64,000 nucleotides of DNA, taken from positions 5,766,001-5,830,000 of the forward strand of contig CP085829.1 in the NCBI GenBank assembly GCA_020809705.1. Direction: 5' to 3'. This DNA is from Calonectria ilicicola (Eukaryota; Ascomycota; Sordariomycetes; Hypocreales; Nectriaceae). Shown in pieces: positions 33,327 through 44,981 of this stretch. The stretch's first letter is position 1; each line of letters starts with the position of its first letter. The position numbers were made by a program, and so were the translations under genes. Under the pieces are notes generated by a model. It was not told the DNA's origin. It made no database searches and worked only from the letters and a program-made list of their open reading frames with translations.

Positions 33327-34919
33327 TCATAGTTTTATATACTCCGTGATTGTATGCCACTCTCCCAATAGCCCCCACGGTTTTGTCTGGAATATAGCTT
33401 TAAGCGTGCCTGGATAAGCCGGGCTGGGTACGATGCTGTGGTCGAACTTCTGAAAATCAAGAGGTATTCCTCCGCGATTGTAGATCCGACACTCATCATC
33501 GGGCAAGGGAAGACCATGGATTCTCGAGGTCTCATCTGGCAATCCTTGCTCGTTGAGATGTCCTTCTTCCAACTCGATCACTCGCTTGGCAGTTACGTAG
33601 GCGTAATGTGCATTCCAGAGCCCTTCCCGCAGAGGCACCAATCGTAGCATATCCAACGCGCGTCTTCGTACCACGGGATCCCGACATTTCATCGCAGCAT
33701 AGTAAAGAGGACCTAGAATTTGTATGTCGAAAGACAGCGGTTGTGGTGTTGCCATCCCTGCGCCTGGCTTGGTAGTTTGTTCCGCGTAATAGACAAGCTC
33801 TTCAAATTCGGTTCGGTAAGAGTCTGCGGCCATCTCTCCAGCCGTGGTACAGACTCGTATCCATATGTAAATGACCTTGTAATTTACCAGTAGTAGACTT
33901 AGTGCATCCTGGTTTGGCAGGTTGCTAGCAGCTTGCATCCGTTCAAGAAGTTCGTCTAGCTGGTCGTGCCATTCGTCTAGCCTTATTTGAAGTTTAACCT
34001 GTTCAACAAGATCTTCCATGTCGATTTGGAACATAGCTGCCTTGAGACTGGCTCCACCAATGAATCGGAGGCAGGTATCTGAGATCTCGAGAAGTCTTCG
34101 CCTAGAATCGTTCAAGCCTTCATGAGGCGAGTCATCTTGAGCTGGAAGGACGTGTACTGGTGGAGTTATCCTACCAGCGAGAGAACAGAGTACATTCAGA
34201 CGTGAGAAGATCGGAACGATGTGATCTTGGATGGCCCTAAGATCGGCGGATGTTATATTGGGCCCTTTGTTCGAGGCTGCATCGCTGTTGCGACGGAGCG
34301 CGGCTAGAATATTAAATCCATTTTGAACATGTAGTATGGAAGAGTCAACGTTCCCCCTGAGGAAGTCGATGCATGTGAAGAGAAGGCAGCAGGTCAAGGG
34401 TACCAAGTTCGAGTTGGGATGCGATTGAATTCGAGCTGATAGGCTTCTCACTGCTGTGTTCCACTCCTGTTGGGCCTTGGGATTGGCATTAACAAAGCCT
34501 GCTGGATGCCTCAAAGACGACTCCACGTCTTGATAAATGACGCTGATGGCGGATACAGCATGTCGAATTGATGGTTCAGAGTGTGATAGTTGCAACACCA
34601 ACTTGCTCCAGAACTTTGAATCGAATTGTCCATCCAACTTGGCAGCAAGCTTCTGGTGGAAGAAGTCCAGACAGCGGTCGTTGACAAAGAATGCCGGTTG
34701 ACTTTGTGCAGGGGGAAGATATACTGTGATGACGTTTCGAGGCGGTGCTGGGCGTGCGAAATTATACTCACACTTTCGACATCCAATGACGCAACGTCGG
34801 CAGATAGGTTTTTCTTCATCGCATTTCACTCGACGGGCCTTGCAAGTGCTGCATCCAGTTCGAACTTTGGACGCGCTTTCTCGGGTTCTCTTCGGCGCGA
34901 GACCCAGTCCAGGTGTCAT
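33327..34919 (-). CDS. Zn2Cys6 transcription factor
   Basis: Single exon, 530 aa from the ATG at 34919 (MTPGLGLAPKRTRESASK). The cluster is Cys23, 26, 33, 40, 43 and 50, with KARRVK between the second and third Cys; Cys47 is an additional cysteine. The rest is helical and resembles the fungal specific transcription-factor domain (DUF3468-type) from about residue 90 on. In-frame ATGs further upstream (34973 and 35072) would add a hydrophobic, unlikely N terminus. It lies between an RTA1 gene and an MFS sugar transporter, either of which it might control. Confidence 0.92.
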   Translation of the reverse strand: MTPGLGLAPKRTRESASKVRTGCSTCKARRVKCDEEKPICRRCVIGCRKCEYNFARPAPPRNVITVYLPPAQSQPAFFVNDRCLDFFHQKLAAKLDGQFDSKFWSKLVLQLSHSEPSIRHAVSAISVIYQDVESSLRHPAGFVNANPKAQQEWNTAVRSLSARIQSHPNSNLVPLTCCLLFTCIDFLRGNVDSSILHVQNGFNILAALRRNSDAASNKGPNITSADLRAIQDHIVPIFSRLNVLCSLAGRITPPVHVLPAQDDSPHEGLNDSRRRLLEISDTCLRFIGGASLKAAMFQIDMEDLVEQVKLQIRLDEWHDQLDELLERMQAASNLPNQDALSLLLVNYKVIYIWIRVCTTAGEMAADSYRTEFEELVYYAEQTTKPGAGMATPQPLSFDIQILGPLYYAAMKCRDPVVRRRALDMLRLVPLREGLWNAHYAYVTAKRVIELEEGHLNEQGLPDETSRIHGLPLPDDECRIYNRGGIPLDFQKFDHSIVPSPAYPGTLKAIFQTKPWGLLGEWHTITEYIKL

Positions 34920-35268
34920 GATGCGTGATGCTGCGACCAAAGGCAAGTTTGTAATTCGGGGGATTGACGGCATAAATAAATAAATTCCATGCAGCAGTAA
35001 GGGGAATTCAAGCAAAGAATAGTGTAGGATTGAGAACATGAGGCGAGATGGCGCAGCTCGTTCTGTCAGCATCAGGATGGGCTAGGTGTGGGTCGTATTT
35101 CAGACTCGTGGTCAGAACTTCTACTGCGGCTGATAAAGTGGGCCACTACTGTGACGCTACATACACTACACACGGATAAAATTGTGTCTAGTTATGGGTG
35201 CTTTCAAAACTTGCCATGACTTATGATGCTTGATTCTGTATTACAAGTTATGGATACAGATATAAATT

Positions 35269-37167
35269 TCAGGTGGCCTTCTCGACGGTTTGAACGATAC
35301 CCCGGTCTAAATCCTTTGATAGTGCAGCTTCTGTATCAGACGCCTGGCTGGATGCAGGCAACCCCGCGTTGATCCTCTTCTGCATCTCTCTCGCAAGTGC
35401 CACGGGATTTCCATCGCCTGTAAAGATATAATCAACATCCTCCAATCCCAAGTTGCTAGTTCCAGCTGTTGTTTGTCAGTATCCATGCTCCTCAAGATAG
35501 ACTGAGAGTGAGGGCGACTTACGATAAAGGAAATAGATGCACGGGATAGAAACGAAGTTTGTAACCACAAAAATAAGATACGCCTTCCATCCCAGGCGAT
35601 TAATTACAACCGGGGTTATCATCGCAACGGTAAAGTTCCATAGCCAGTTGCTACTAACGCCAATGGCAGTTCCACGAGTTCTTCCTTCGAGGGGCAAGAT
35701 CTCGGGAACGTACACCCAGGGAACGCAGTTGACTCTGGTGCAGAAGTTAGCGATCTGGGCAGACAGGAGCAAATAACAAACGTACGAAGCACCAAAACCA
35801 AGCAAGTAAATGAAGAAAAATGCCACTGAAGCAGATGCAAATGCCTGACCACGAGCAGTTGCGCCACCATCCGCCTGAGAAAGAAGAGCGGCAATCATCA
35901 GCATAGAACCTCTAAGCACAGCACAACCCCACTATAACATAGTTAGCGAACTCGAAGTACCTGACGAGGCTGAACTATTGATTACCATCATAGTTTTCCG
36001 GCGACCCATACGGTCAAGGGCCATAGAAGGCCAAATGCCACCTATGACAAACATGATCTGGATGCAGCCACCCACGATCAAAGCAGTCCGATGCTCGAGG
36101 CCGACACTACTAGTGAGAATGGTGGGAGTATAGTATACGACAAGATTAATACCACAAGCTTGGTTCATGAACTGAATAAACCAAGCAAGGAAGATGCGAT
36201 ATCTTGTTCGGAGTTTGTCCTTCTTGAACATGCTAACCACTGACTTTGGACCATTGGACTCGCCCATTTCAAGTTCGATTGCCTGTAAGATTGCTAGACG
36301 TTCGTTAATGATGAATGAGTCGTTTGGGTCCTTGTCATAGACCATGCAAAGAACCTCCATAGCTTCTGCCTCGCGGCCTTTGGTGAATAGCCACCGAGGG
36401 GATTCTGGAAGGGCGAAAACAATGACGATAACGCCAATGGCGAAGATAATTTGGACCGAAATCGGAAGTCGCCATGAAATCTCACCGGGTATGTAGCTCA
36501 TGCCGAAATTAAACCAGTATGAGGTCACAAGACCAATCTAGGGGCTATGTATGAACATCCAGTGTTTTACAAAGTATACTTTCAAGTTAACTTACACCAA
36601 CAAACATAACATCGGCACTTACGAGAGCACCTCGACTTGTTGGAGGGCAAAGCTCTGACTGGTATCTTTTGAAAAGTCAACACATAACTCTTAATAAGCA
36701 ACAAATGGTCACTAAGTACTTACGCGGGTACTGTGGATGTCTTCAATCCAGTTCCTACGCCCGTAATAATGCGCCCAGCAAGGAGATGAGGGAGGCTATA
36801 AGAAGAGATTTGTAAGATTGTGCCGATGATGATATGGGTCATGGCAATCCAAATTGTCCAACGGCGACCGAGTTTCTCGCCAAGCAATAAAACCACTATT
36901 GTGATTCAATCAGAACCCATAGACAAGTACAAGCATCAATATCCTCAGGGACTTACAGGCACATCCAACTAGACAACCCACATTGTAACATGACACGATA
37001 ATACCCGTTTCAGAGTCCGAAGGGTGGTTGAATTGGTTGAGCCAGTTTTCATTTTCCAAGATTGGACCAAAGACGCCTTGTTCCCATCCATAGAGAATAA
37101 AGGCAACGAGGCAACATCCATTGATACCCCGTTGGAGGCTTTTGCCCCTTCCTAACCATGAATGCAT
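35269..37167 (-). CDS. MFS sugar transporter (SP family)
   Basis: Six exons (36957-37167, 36724-36895, 36596-36665, 35986-36537, 35523-35931, 35269-35465) join in frame to 536 aa. Sugar-porter motifs: GEKLGRRWT in the first cytoplasmic loop, LPESPRWLFTKGREAEA before the central loop, the helix-7 MNQACGINLVVYYTP, DRMGRRKTMM, and EILPLEGRTRGTA. Twelve hydrophobic helices can be placed. It probably imports a hexose, pentose or oligosaccharide across the plasma membrane; the substrate is not readable. Most introns show GTAAGT donors, one GTAATC. Start at 37167 (MHSWLGRGKSLQRGING) gives a normal N terminus. Confidence 0.93.
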
Positions 37168-37862
37168 GATCACCGTAGAATGAAATTTGGCGAGAATAGA
37201 GAAAAGAGTCTGATCCAAAATCGAAACAATGATAGCCAAATTGTTCACCAAAAATTACGGCTGAAGCCTTGCATTTATTCACAAGACTCTTGCCCCAGAC
37301 TACTCCACCATGTCGCGTGTTTGTGTTTGCGGGGTGCCGCCCTAATCCCATTCCCATGGGGATTACTTCATAAAACTGGGGTTAGCTTGCCCCATACGCT
37401 CCATCAGCCCACTGAGGCATGCAGTCTGATTCCGAGTGTCTGTTCATAAATCCTCTCGATAATGTCATTTTGTAGGTGTGCCGTGTTTAACTGGCGAGTC
37501 ATTGGTAACGGGGCGGAACATTCCGAGGCTGAGGCCTAGAGACGACTTACCATTTTCAGTAAGTTGAAGGGATCGCGCGACTCTACAACAAACATGGGCC
37601 TGGGATGCGAATGGAAAACTACCGAAAGCAGCAAGCCCGCACAAAATGGTACGACGTCTCCAGACGGACATTATGGGGTTGTCTTATTTTCACAGTTTGC
37701 GGACCGCCATACAGGGATTCCAGACATTTGAGGTGTTTCCTAAAGCCACTTGATCTCATCATCCTCCCAAGACGGGCCCCTCAAGTCGGCCAAGCACCAT
37801 ACACATTGGCTGTATCATCTCATGAGTGGAGGTGGAGAATATTCTCCTCGATCTTCTGCTGA
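37168..37862. other. Intergenic region upstream of the transporter
   Basis: About 0.7 kb between the transporter start and the 3' end of the F-box gene. No gene is supported; short frames on both strands look accidental. Confidence 0.45.
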
Positions 37863-40169
37863 TTATTCTATGTATGCAACTCCAATTTTCTGAAATACAA
37901 AATCTTTGCACTGAAAAATACAATTAGATACGGTTGCGATGGGCCAGTAAAGGTGTGACAACAAACTTACTAAAACTCCCCAAAGACCAATGATTATGTC
38001 ATTCCGTACGTGCAAATTTTCCACAAAGAAATTCTCTTCTTCTTCTTTGAGATCTGCTGCTGCATCTGGCGGTATCTGAATACTTCTTCCGCGGTTGGTA
38101 TGAATCTGCAACTTTATTAGAGCTGAACATGTCTTTCAACACTAACTTACCATCAAAGCAAAAGCGAAATTACAATCTTCATACAACGCATTCAAACCAG
38201 TAATGCGCTCGTCGTTCCGAGAATCCAGGATGACCTCGTAAGATCGTGGTTCACAGGTGTCTGGCCCAGGAATTTTCCCCAGCAAGATCGATTTGTTTCC
38301 ATTTACATTTTGGTCATAGTGGAATTCCATGCCCCAGATATGAGTACGGTCACCGCCAAGACCAAGAGACGTTCTATCAGTAGTCCAATGGAAACGTGGG
38401 TGAGAAACGGAAGATATTGGCCGTTGGCGCCACCAAATAAACACAATGAGCGTGGGATATGGTCTTGTTGCACAGAAAGCCTTTCATCGGTGCCACCCAA
38501 GAAGCTGATGCTGGGTTCCGGTAGCTCAGGATACCAGAGGGTGGATGGTTTCGAACTTGGGGCGTTTTCATCTCTGATGGATATGGAAACTAATTTAAGC
38601 GACTGGCCATGTTAGTTAATGTCGGAATGTGTGATATGGCTCATGAAACCCATACATCAAATGTTACTTTGACCTCTTGTAGCGTTTGGCTAGAAGATGT
38701 TATAATTTTCTTTGGCACTCCTTCATGATCCCCAACCCAGTTCGATGTTATTCCTCCTGCGCATACCAACGCAAGTCCACGAATGCCTCGACTATCCACT
38801 GCGACCAGGAAGCCTCTGAGTGACCCAAGAGGTGCAGGATGGGTAGGCCAGGTGACCCGCCGACCACTTTCCGAAATGTGATAGCTAAGTTGTGCTATTC
38901 GGCCATTTCCTTTGGTGAACCGTAAGCCAGAGATGTAAAATCGGTTATTGAGTCGCACAGATGAAATGTGGACATCTGATAAAGGGCTTGTAATTGCCAC
39001 AGTACCATCATATAAAGGCCTTGAACCATTCGTGAACGGAGTGTTGAGATAGCACAGAGCGGAGTTTGCAGTGCACCACCCAGGAAGATTGCATGTTGTC
39101 TTTGGGTCGATAGCAGATGAATAAGCTGGGCTGAAGGAGTTTTGGGCATCAACCGCCGCTGTAGTTAAATCGCCCAAGCCGGAAGCCAGCTTCCAGATAC
39201 GTTTTCGGTTTCTCATAGCTGGTAAAGATTGCAATCTCTTGACTTTGTCAAAGAGAGTTTTCCATTGCCCTTGTTCAACCTTCGAAGAGGCCATCTCAAA
39301 GACATAAGAAAACTCATATCCGGGCCAGAACCTTGACTGCCAAAATATATCAGGCAGCAATGTATTAGCCATGACCTTAGAGGCAAACCGCAAACTTATG
39401 ACATCGCTTGACTGGAGCTGAATCAGAATTTCGACCTGAATTTCGGAAGGTAACAACCCGAACGGGTCATTTATGGTTGGGGTAGCGATTGCCACTTTCC
39501 TGGGCGGATCTCCTTGCTGACCTCCACTAACGCATGATAGCTCGAGCGTTAATTCCGGAATATTTATCGGGTCGCATAGGTACTCATTGCCTATCAGCCA
39601 ATCACTTCGTAAACTTCCTTCCTCGCCCGGAAATAAAGATTTGATGTCAGCTTCATATTTGACAATTCCACCATAATCATGTCCCCAATTCATCACACCA
39701 AGCTGGATAGGCTGGGATCTACAAAGCCTAAAAAGAGCTTGGATTGCAGATTCCGTGTCCAGATGGGTAAGATTAGCCAACAGAATCTCCCAACAGTGGA
39801 CATGGAAGGGGTAGCCCCAAACGGGTCTAGGTATAATAGGCGGCCTAGGCGGGTATCTTTCACCAAATTGAGACCTCATAAGGCGAATTTGAACCCAGTT
39901 ACTGTCGACAGTAGACTCTGATACATCAATATGGATTGACGTATCAAGCGGAATAATGTCATCAAACTGCCGGCGTCGACCGATTTGGGAAATCCGGACC
40001 ATATCCCAGTCCTCGAGGGTTGTATAAACTGACTCAGGTCAGACGATACATTTGAAAACAATAGACAGATATGCTTACTCGCTCGAAATTCACTCAGCCA
40101 TTACGGAAGATCAGCTGACTCGTCAATGGGTGCGCCGCACAGAGGGCACAATATCGTGTATATCGGCAT
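37863..40169 (-). CDS. F-box protein of a fungal uncharacterised family, probably frame-damaged
   Basis: Exons read: 40105-40169 (MPIYTILCPLCGAPIDES, a CxxC), 38656 to about 40032 (YTTLEDWDMVRIS, then WGYPFHVHCWEIL, then the F-box DPFGLLPSEIQVEILIQLQSSDV near its middle), 38151-38602, 37971-38105 and 37863-37910. The family (large fungal F-box proteins with an N-terminal Cys motif) probably supplies substrates to SCF ubiquitin ligases. In the third exon the frame changes near 38380: sequence before it (FGGANGQYLPFLTHVSIG) and after it (GLGGDRTHIWGMEFHYDQ) both belong to the family but differ by one base. The first junction also fails to fit in frame. Either this is a decaying gene or the sequence has indel errors. 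Confidence 0.7.
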
Positions 40170-41056
40170 ACTGGGAAAACTACGAAATGTAGATGATCGA
40201 GTTTGGTGAAAGAATTTACAAGGTATTTGCGTTGGTGTTTTCCTCGGTCGACAAAACGGAAGCGAAGTGAATTCAACCAAAAGAAATATCTCGAATGGTT
40301 GCCTAAGGCATCAAGCAGTAGGATTGCTGGGTGGTAAATCTTGGATATCTATAAGCCACTATCACTAAACTAAGCAGTCACTCGGCGTTACCATGAAGTC
40401 ACACTTCTGAGTCCAACCAACAATACAATTACTTGCAAGAACAAACAGAAACTAAGAATGGTCCATTCTTGTTTCAGGTTATACTACCATTATCAGCAGG
40501 TCTCTTTATGTAAAAGAAAAACATCATTCGTCTATTTTTACCATTCATATGTGGCAGGCGGCTAGACACTTTACGAGGACGCTCCTGAACTAGAATATTT
40601 CGAGATAAATAGGGACGCAAGAACCTAGCAGGGCACTTTCAATTTCACCTGCATACTATTTCCATCTACCAATATTTATCTGACCGTCACATCTATTTAT
40701 TTGACAGTAATATCCACTACTACCTTTTCACAACACCACCAACAAGCTTTTATCATCGTGAATTACAATGTCCTTTCGTCTCCCACCCCAAGAAGACCCA
40801 GAGTGTACGGGTCTTTTGCGATTGATGCCGGAAATCACACAGGTTTCAAGGCATCTTAAAAGCTCACCAGCTGCTAGAAATTATAGTAAAAACGGCAAGT
40901 TTCCTCTAGTTGGAGATAATGGTTTCTCGCGGGATTCGCTCGCTACAACTCTATAAACTTTGCTATCTCCGAATCCCATATGTCCAGAATTACTCCTTGA
41001 ATTGCCCAATCATATTACCATCCAAATCATAATACTAAGTCTAATGCATTTATACA
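40170..41056. other. Intergenic region
   Basis: 0.9 kb between the F-box gene start and the ferric reductase stop. Apart from a small frame at 40768-40956 (listed separately) nothing is supported. Confidence 0.45.
40768..40956 (+). CDS. Possible small protein, 62 aa
   Basis: An open frame (MSFRLPPQEDPECTGLLRLM...) preceded by an AC-rich leader (about 40725-40767) that resembles fungal 5' UTRs. No domain, signal peptide or homologue is recognised. It could be chance; evidence is only the start context. Confidence 0.22.
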   Translation: MSFRLPPQEDPECTGLLRLMPEITQVSRHLKSSPAARNYSKNGKFPLVGDNGFSRDSLATTL

Positions 41057-43050
41057 TTAAATGTCAGATCGTTCTACATGTAAGGAGATGTCGTTCGCGC
41101 CAAGTCCATCTGAGACTCGGGTCTTCCGTAACGATGCCACAGTAATCTTCACTGTCCTTTCAATCGCACTGCCTGCGCACACTGCAACTGCCACCTTACC
41201 GGGAATATTTCCAACGGCGCCGCGTACAAACGCTCCAATATCAGGGCGTCCTTCCGTTTCAATGATGGAGGAAGCGTCATAGGCCTGTTCGTCATTCAAG
41301 CCCAATTCTACCTCCTCTTTCAACAATTGATCTGCTCGCTCGCTTCCTACGGAACTGCTCGAATCTATGGAGAAGCGATCCAACTCTACACTGTTTCCCC
41401 GTTGCTCCACCTTTGGTTCAAGTTCAGGTTCTGGCTCGGATGCAATCAACCTTTCCCGACTCTCATTAGCTGGATCGGTGTGCAAGCTGGCCATATTTTG
41501 GCCACTACGAGTGACGGCAACCTCGATCCGCACTGATATCCCCATACTTTTGGCTCGAGAAACTAGTCGAGAAACCTGTTGAAGATATGACTTCGCATGA
41601 GCTTTGTATCGCACGACAAAAAGCGCGCTAACTTTTCGCACGCGACCATCCGAGCTCGACAACAGATCTTCGAGAATAGGTGCAGTGAAGGAACCACCGG
41701 TTGATGCCGAGACTAAGGCGACGTTTTCGAATTGCCTCCAGTTAGGCACCGATCCATATGGTCCAGCGAGAAGCACACGGAAAGTTCCATCTCCACCCTC
41801 GTTGTCAGCTTTCCGTGCCCAATCATTCAACTTCCTAGTAAACCCAGTTTTAGTCTTGAGAACTAGCTGCAAATCGTTGCTCGTTGCATCCGTACTTGGG
41901 ATATTCGAGATTGAAAATGGATGTGGGAACTGCTTTGGGAATGTTGGAGACCAGATAAGAACGTGTGCGCCAGGGGTCCAATTGAAACCAATGTTGTTGA
42001 TCGTTATCACCGTCATCTCATCATCGATTGCCTTGACCTTGGCCTGGTAAGCGTATCGGGCAGAAGCTCTTGAAGAGATTCCAACAACAATGTTACGCCA
42101 GATTGGATTGGCAGATCTCGTCACAACATCATACAGGAATGCGACAACAGCGCACCAAACGCTGAAGTGGTGGTGAGAAGGAACGTGCAGCAACAGGAAG
42201 CCGAGCAGCAACAGAACGGAAATGATGTGCTGCAGAACGAAAAACTCGTATCGCAGGCGGCGAAATGGTGCCAAGGTTGACAACAGTGTCCAGACAAGGA
42301 CTGCCCAAGCAGCCAATCCCCATTTCACCATGCCCACGGTTCTCAGCTCCGTCCAGAAAAAGTCGGCAGCAATCCACTCGGCAACGAAAAAGGACCCATG
42401 GATTGTCGCGCTGAGTGCGAAAATTCGCGATACCCATCGATGGAACCAGTTGACTTTCTCATATGAAGTCCCTAGGATGAGGCCGATAGGATTTGTTCTG
42501 GCAGCGAGCAGGAACGGCAAAGTGGTTTGTGTTGTGGTGATCCACCCAGCGCGAAAGCCCAGTCTCTCGAGGTATTTCTCATCATGTTTGATGGCCTTCC
42601 ATGTTAGGAGGAAGCTCAAAAAGGCAGCATATGAAATGACCAGAAATGCCTTCTTCAAGGGCAGAGCCGCCAGCCAGTTGGGGCGGCTGCGGGCAAGGAA
42701 TGAGCCCGAAATGGCGGCGCGTGGAGCCTCGAAGAATTTTTCCACCGCCGACCCTGCATCAGAGCCCAGACGGGCCTCTTTGCTTTTCGTTCTAGGGAAA
42801 TTTCAGTGATGAGGTTCAGTTGACGCGGCATGATCAATACTCACCTCTGGCGTGCAATGTAGACGGACGCAAGCCTCGCGAGCAGCCCGCAAATCAGGAC
42901 GGCGATGATGACGTACCAGTACAGACACGCTAGAGCATGCTGCCTCACTGAGTCCTCGCTTGGATGGCCGTGCCCATGGCCACTTTCTTCCTTATGGTCA
43001 TCCTCTCCCTCTTCATGGCCATGGCCGCCGTGCCTTACAAAGAGGCTCAT
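41057..43050 (-). CDS. Ferric/cupric reductase transmembrane component with His-rich N terminus
   Basis: Exons 42845-43050 and 41057-42791 give 646 aa. Two pairs of haem-binding His are visible: in FHRWVSRIFALSATIHGSFF and in VLQHIISVLLLLGFLLLHVP. The FAD motif HPFSISNIP and the NADPH-side LLAGPYGS and ASTGGSFTAPILEDLL follow. The family moves electrons from cytosolic NADPH through FAD and two haems to reduce external Fe3+ or Cu2+ at the plasma membrane. The first 30 residues (GGHGHEEGEDDH... GHGHGHP) are packed with His, Asp and Glu before the first helix and may bind metal outside the cell. A negatively charged Ser/Glu insert lies in the NADPH domain (about residues 500-560). Confidence 0.94.
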
Positions 43051-43537
43051 TTTGCTGCAATTCAGAGCCAAACCCCCAAAGCAGGGGTCGTTCCGTTTTC
43101 AGGGACCAGGCGTTTCAGCCGTCGCCCTGTTGTCCACCACACACACACGAGTTAGGCGCGTCGGAAATGACGTCGCCTCCTTGTCGCTCTGTATCAGACC
43201 AGCTGTCAGTAATTTTGATGGAATATTGGCACTGGCTTGTCGTCTCCGCGCGTCTTCATGGCAATCAAAACATTGCGGTCTAACGTGGCTCACGTCATGG
43301 GCTCGCTCGGAACCTCCGGGGCCACAGTGTACGCCTAAGCCAACGGGAAAACTCGCTCAAACCCGCTCTTAGCGCAGCGCATTGATTTACATCTCTTGGC
43401 ACCCAAATCATAATGCTTTCAACTGAGACATTCCCTGTCACATAATCCGAGATATTCTGGCTGTGGCGAAAAAGCAGGCCTCAATCGACAGCGTAATTAA
43501 CATTTTTTTATTTGAGCACCTACGGCTGGGTGTCTCT
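43051..43537. other. Intergenic region
   Basis: About 0.5 kb holding the ferric reductase promoter and the 3' end of the next gene. No binding site was identified with confidence. Confidence 0.4.
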
Positions 43538-44199
43538 TTAAGATTCCGGTAGTGAGTAAATTCCATCCTGACAGCCATGAATCTCCTCTCGATGTTTTTG
43601 CCTATCCCTCCATGCTTCAGAACCGTCAAAAAAAGCATCACAATAGTCACAATTTTGAGGCGACTATAATAAAATTAGATTAAATGACCAATCGGCAATA
43701 TGGATAAATAATTGAGTCTTACTTTTGATCGCTCTAAAAATTCCGGGGTGCTGTAATTGCCAACGTCGTCCTTTGTAATCAGATTGACAAGGAATGTACC
43801 CATTTTCCCGTTGTCCTTGGGCTTATGCTCTCCCGCATAAGATAAAATCTCATCTCTGAGTTCTAAAAAGCCGGTCGGGATCTTATCTGAAAGCTGCTCG
43901 TCCAAAGATATCTCGCATTGTGCATAGGCGGTAACCCATGCGTAGGTCACGTAGGCAATATGAGAGCGACTAAAACCTCTTCGAGAAGGGATCATAACTC
44001 GAAACTTGTGTTTGGTATCTGTTCCTCCCTTTTCAGTGATCTTTTTGAACAGGAGACGTGATATCGGATCTTTGTCTGGGTGCCGATCAAACCATGGCGG
44101 ATAACCACCATAGGTGTCTTCCACTTCGTTTGCAATGAGAAAAGCGTCCAAGTTGGCCACGGAGACTTTAAAGCCGCGAAGGAGGGTAGAAGAACCCAT
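43538..44199 (-). CDS. Fungal protein of unknown function with C-terminal C2H2-like motif
   Basis: Exons 43723-44199 and 43538-43663 give 200 aa. The N terminus MGSSTLLRGFKVSVANLDAFL is one I associate with a widespread, uncharacterised fungal family in which one chain opens with a hydrophobic LLRGF motif. Splicing a 59 nt intron adds a tail, NCDYCDAFFDGSEAWRD followed by HREEIHGC, that has the spacing of a zinc-binding motif; without the intron this part is lost. Function unknown; probably soluble, no signal peptide or membrane helix. Confidence 0.65.
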
Positions 44200-44981
44200 G
44201 ATATATTTTTAATTTTCAGTCAGTCATATTATCATATTCTTCAACAGGATGGACCGTATTTAACTGCAAATATCGAAGGACCCGACCCATGGCCTGCTGC
44301 CTAACATTCCATACCAACCAGATTAGCGGCATGTCTTCGTGAAGCTCTTCACGGTGGTCCGTGCTTCAGAAACTACACCAGATGAGCCAATAGGCTGCTT
44401 GCATTAAGCTAAGCGACCGACCATGACGGCTCCACTCGTTCACAATGTTGGTTCTGAATGCATCTCTTGAACACTTGGTCAAATCGATTACTTTGCGATT
44501 CCTAAATAGCGGTGTGCTAGTTTTTTTTCGAGGTTTCGGAGTGTACTCTTATTTGTCTTTATGAATCCATAAAAAACTCATCAAAAATTGGAAACATATC
44601 CTTGAATTGGAGGATAAGCACCGCGATTGATTGTGTTTGAGTGCTTTTCGTACTTTATGATTATTCTGATGGTTCACCCGAAAAAAAGTAAATAAAACGT
44701 GATAAAAGTTTTCTTTTTCACGCCATGTAGTTAAATTAATTAATTAATTAAGATGGATTATCCGTCAACCCCGGACTGTCTCGAACGCCCGTTACTACCA
44801 AATCCTGTCCGTTATAGCTATAGGGTAGGCGGTTGATGCAGAATTCTGCTTTGTTTTGGTTGGTTTGGTTTAGTCCTAAAATATGGGGGGGTTACAATAT
44901 TTAACTCATCAAGCTTAACGTTACTATTGTTGAATAAATGATATTTCCTTCAAGATTTACTCCTAGCCACTAGGATATAAG
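44200..44981. other. Intergenic AT-rich region
   Basis: 0.8 kb between divergent genes, with a short TTAA/TAAT run (TTAATTAATTAATTAATTAA near 44733-44752). It presumably contains both promoters. No gene seen. Confidence 0.45.
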
